A DNA stretch of 7,672 nucleotides from 2-12-FULL-41-16 sp964473715 (GTDB taxonomy: Bacteria; Patescibacteriota; Patescibacteriia; Magasanikbacterales; UBA922): contig CAYYQC010000041.1 of assembly GCA_964473715.1 (NCBI GenBank), forward strand, positions 1 to 7,672. Reading direction: 5' to 3'. Below are positions 5,869 to 7,672 of this stretch, in pieces. How positions within the stretch are numbered: position 1 is the first letter of the stretch; every line of letters begins with the position of its first letter. The notes under the pieces were generated by a model. That model had not been told where the DNA came from, made no database searches, and saw only the letters and a list, made by a program, of their open reading frames with translations. Both the position numbers and the translations under genes were made by a program.

Positions 5869-6592
5869 ATAAAGTATGCCAATAATGTTCTTTATCAAAG
5901 TTCAAACTTGGAGTATGGCAAACCAAAGTTTTATTTACGCACAAAATATGTTTAGCTTGAACAAGTATGGCTTCTACATCATGTGACACTACAATAATTG
6001 TCATGCCATTTTCTTTGTTCAATGTATACAAAAGTTCATCTAATTTGTCTTCTGCCCCCCGATCAACACCCACTGCCGGTTCATCTAAAATTAAAATGCG
6101 TGGAGAGCCAGCCAACGCGCGAGCAATAAAAACGCGCTGACGTTGACCGCCAGACAAGGCATCAAGTGGGCGCTCTGCTAAATTTGCGATCCCAACTGTT
6201 TCCATGATTTCTAATGCGCGCGCAGTATCTGCTTTTTTAAATGGACGTAAAAGTCCACGACGGCGAGTAAGGCCACTACGCACTACTTCAAGTACGGTGG
6301 CAGGAAAAGAATAATTTAATTGGGCAATATGTTGTGGTACATATCCAATTTCAAAATGTTCTTTGGCTTCGGCCACACTATGACCAAAAATTGTTATTTC
6401 ACCATTCGCAGGCTCAAGCAAACCTAAAATAATTTTAAGCAAAGTAGTTTTACCACCGCCATTTGGCCCAATAATACCAATAAAATCACCTTCTGGAATT
6501 GAAGTAGTGATTGATTCTAAAACAGGCAGGTCTCCATATTGGAAACCTACGTCATTTAAATTAATACAAATTTTAGAATGGTTTACTGACAT
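5834..6592 (-). CDS. znuC: Zinc/manganese-type ABC transporter ATP-binding protein
   Basis: This 252-residue cytoplasmic ATPase powers the metal importer. All nucleotide-binding motifs are intact: the A-loop aromatic in FQYGDLP (17-23), Walker A GPNGGGKTT (42-50), the Q-loop in YVPQ (84-87), the ABC signature LSGGQRQRVFIARAL (146-160), Walker B ILILDEP (166-172) with catalytic Glu171, the D-loop AVGVDRGAED and the switch His204 in SHD. VPQHIAQLNYSFPATVLEVV is typical of metal-type ATPases. The short tail ends in GNHPGQHPHH, a histidine-rich end (four His in the last eight residues) that could bind metal. The ATG overlaps the znuA stop by 10 bases, and the 3' end overlaps yibE/F by 35 bases, so translation of the three genes is probably coupled. 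It lacks an identifiable Shine-Dalgarno. Confidence 0.94.
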   Translation of the reverse strand: MSVNHSKICINLNDVGFQYGDLPVLESITTSIPEGDFIGIIGPNGGGKTTLLKIILGLLEPANGEITIFGHSVAEAKEHFEIGYVPQHIAQLNYSFPATVLEVVRSGLTRRRGLLRPFKKADTARALEIMETVGIANLAERPLDALSGGQRQRVFIARALAGSPRILILDEPAVGVDRGAEDKLDELLYTLNKENGMTIIVVSHDVEAILVQAKHILCVNKTLVCHTPSLNFDKEHYWHTLYGNHPGQHPHH

Positions 6593-7563
6593 ACCAAAGC
6601 CTGTGATAAGGCTTGTAAATTATCACGCATAATTGTTTCATAATTCCGATTTGCCGCTAGGTCATCGGCGGTCAAACCTTCAATCGGATTGAGGACTGCA
6701 GTAACAACCCCAGTTTCTTTGGCCAATGTGTTGGCCAAATTTTTTGAGACCAACGTTTCAAAGAAAATGGTAGATACTTTTTCTTTTTTAACAAAATCGG
6801 TCAATTCAGCCAAACGTTTTATGCTCGGTTCTGCATCTGGAGATAATCCAGCAATAGCCTGCATAGTTAGATTATACCTCTTTGCCAAATAATTAAAGGC
6901 ATCATGTGAAACTACCACATTACGGGTTGAACAATTGGCTAATGTTTTTTCATATTCGTCGTGCAATACACCTAGACGAGTAGCCAGTTCCGCACTACGA
7001 GTACGATAATAATCAGCATTTACCGGGTCTAAAGTAATATAGGTATCACGAATGAGTTCTGAAATTTGCCGTGCACGAATTGGGTCGAGCCAAATATGTG
7101 GATCAAACGCACCATGATCGTGATGTTCTTCACCTTCCTCATCGTGTCCAGGTTCTTCACCCGCGACAATAATACTTTCTTCTACCGTAGACAAAGCCGT
7201 TACCGCCTGACTAGCAGCCACAACAGTCACGCCCGCATCTTCTAATTCTGGTCGCAATCGTTCAGCCCAAGTATCCAGTCCATTACCATTATAAATAAAT
7301 GCTTTGGTGGAACGAAGAGCAATGACATTTTGTGGAGTAGGTTCAAAATCATGAGGCTCTAAACCATTAGGAATTACCGAAGTCACCGTAACTTTGTCAC
7401 CGCCAACCTGCTCGGCCAAATAGGCAAGTGGATAAAAACTTGCTGATACATTAAGTTTAGCAGGACCAACTGGTTCAGGCTCAGCACGATAATGCACAGC
7501 GGCTGCCGCAGCCAAAGCTAGGGCCAGCACTAGAAATACAATCAAAGCAACTTTTTTATACAT
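6583..7563 (-). CDS. znuA: Metal ABC transporter substrate-binding protein, ZnuA type
   Basis: This 326-residue extracytoplasmic protein captures zinc (possibly manganese) for the ZnuBC importer; it is a cluster A-I (cluster 9) binding protein. A hydrophobic N-terminus (about 4-22) exports it. No cysteine lies in the first 40 residues, so it is not a standard lipoprotein. Expected metal ligands are His71 in NGLEPHDFEPTP, His156 in FDPHIWLDP and His220 in VVVSHDAFNYLAKRY, with Glu269 in IFFETLVSK nearby. The C-terminal segment reads VLNPIEGLT, with Asn where many relatives have Asp. A His/acid-rich loop (about 136-150: EEPGHDEEGEEHHDH) is the flexible loop typical of zinc-specific members and supports zinc over manganese. 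The ATG is one base after the TAA of the upstream Fur-family gene (TAATATG). It overlaps znuC by 10 bases, so regulator, binding protein and ATPase are translated as a unit. Confidence 0.94.
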   Translation of the reverse strand: MYKKVALIVFLVLALALAAAAAVHYRAEPEPVGPAKLNVSASFYPLAYLAEQVGGDKVTVTSVIPNGLEPHDFEPTPQNVIALRSTKAFIYNGNGLDTWAERLRPELEDAGVTVVAASQAVTALSTVEESIIVAGEEPGHDEEGEEHHDHGAFDPHIWLDPIRARQISELIRDTYITLDPVNADYYRTRSAELATRLGVLHDEYEKTLANCSTRNVVVSHDAFNYLAKRYNLTMQAIAGLSPDAEPSIKRLAELTDFVKKEKVSTIFFETLVSKNLANTLAKETGVVTAVLNPIEGLTADDLAANRNYETIMRDNLQALSQALVCQ

Positions 7564-7564
7564 A

Positions 7565-7672
7565 TTATTTTTTCTTTTGACAGCTTAAGCACTCTCCAAA
7601 AAATTCCAAAGAATGCCGTACTGATTTAAAATTAATTTTCTTAGCTAATTTTTTCTCTAATTTTTCCAAATA
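7565..7672 (-). CDS. Fur-family metal regulator, C-terminal fragment (5' part beyond the right edge)
   Basis: I translated the last 35 codons of this gene directly from the reverse strand; the rest lies outside the window. The frame is rich in Lys/Glu (EKLEKKLAKKINFKS) and ends in HSLEFFGECLSCQ followed by KKK and TAA. The sequence His-x-Leu-Glu-x-x-Gly-x-Cys-x-x-Cys is the typical C-terminus of Fur/Zur/PerR proteins: the end of the dimerisation domain and, with the CxxC pair, half of the structural zinc site. The truncation is from the window edge, not a mutation. Its stop is one base before znuA, so it probably controls the metal importer operon, and a zinc-sensing (Zur) role is the likeliest. 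The specific metal cannot be read from this fragment. Confidence 0.85.
   Translation of the reverse strand, partial: YLEKLEKKLAKKINFKSVRHSLEFFGECLSCQKKK

Noticed and set aside
5666..6892. Plus-strand open frames of 67-68 codons opposite yibE/F and znuA
   Set aside because: They are antisense to conserved protein sequence and have no start-site signals.
1..7672. tRNA, rRNA, CRISPR arrays, insertion sequences or prophage genes
   Set aside because: No cloverleaf-like sequence, regularly spaced repeats, transposase or terminal inverted repeats were seen; the window is almost fully occupied by housekeeping-type genes.

Overview
The window is a dense, single-direction stretch of bacterial chromosome: all eleven recognisable genes read from the minus strand, with gaps of about 0-30 bases or short overlaps, and only one intergenic space longer than 100 bases. 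The AT-rich sequence, tiny spacers, almost complete lack of Shine-Dalgarno sites and protein set (a small membrane protein resembling DUF5654, a Gmad2-domain protein with one membrane anchor, a bifunctional phosphoglucose/phosphomannose isomerase and a short NusA-type leader) are typical of the candidate phyla radiation (Patescibacteria). That placement is an inference from gene style; no rRNA is present. The ordinary bacterial code fits: TAA, TAG and TGA all act as stops.

In transcription order (right to left), the window opens with the last 35 codons of a Fur-family metal regulator (7565-7672). A zinc/manganese-type ABC importer follows: the binding protein ZnuA (6583-7563), the ATPase ZnuC (5834-6592) and the permease ZnuB (3928-4725). 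A YibE/F-family multipass membrane protein (4729-5868) is inserted between the ATPase and the permease. These genes are coupled by overlaps or 1-3 base gaps, which suggests one metal-responsive operon.

The same string continues without a visible terminator into a DUF5654-like membrane protein (3665-3922), an anchored Gmad2 protein (3187-3663) and a bifunctional phosphoglucose/phosphomannose isomerase (2215-3180). After a 29-base gap holding a perfect 10-bp inverted repeat with a TATAAT box in its loop come a small two-helix membrane protein (1937-2185), a class I SAM methyltransferase (1384-1935) and a YraN-family nuclease-fold protein (969-1361).

A 111-base intergenic region (858-968) carries the best promoter in the window (TTGACA, 17 bases, TGC-TATCCT) and a structured leader. 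It drives nusA, whose first 285 codons are present and which runs off the left edge. The most interesting points are the YibE/F protein inside the zinc importer operon, the inverted repeat over a start codon at 2184-2209, and the hairpin placed at the predicted 5' end of the nusA transcript.
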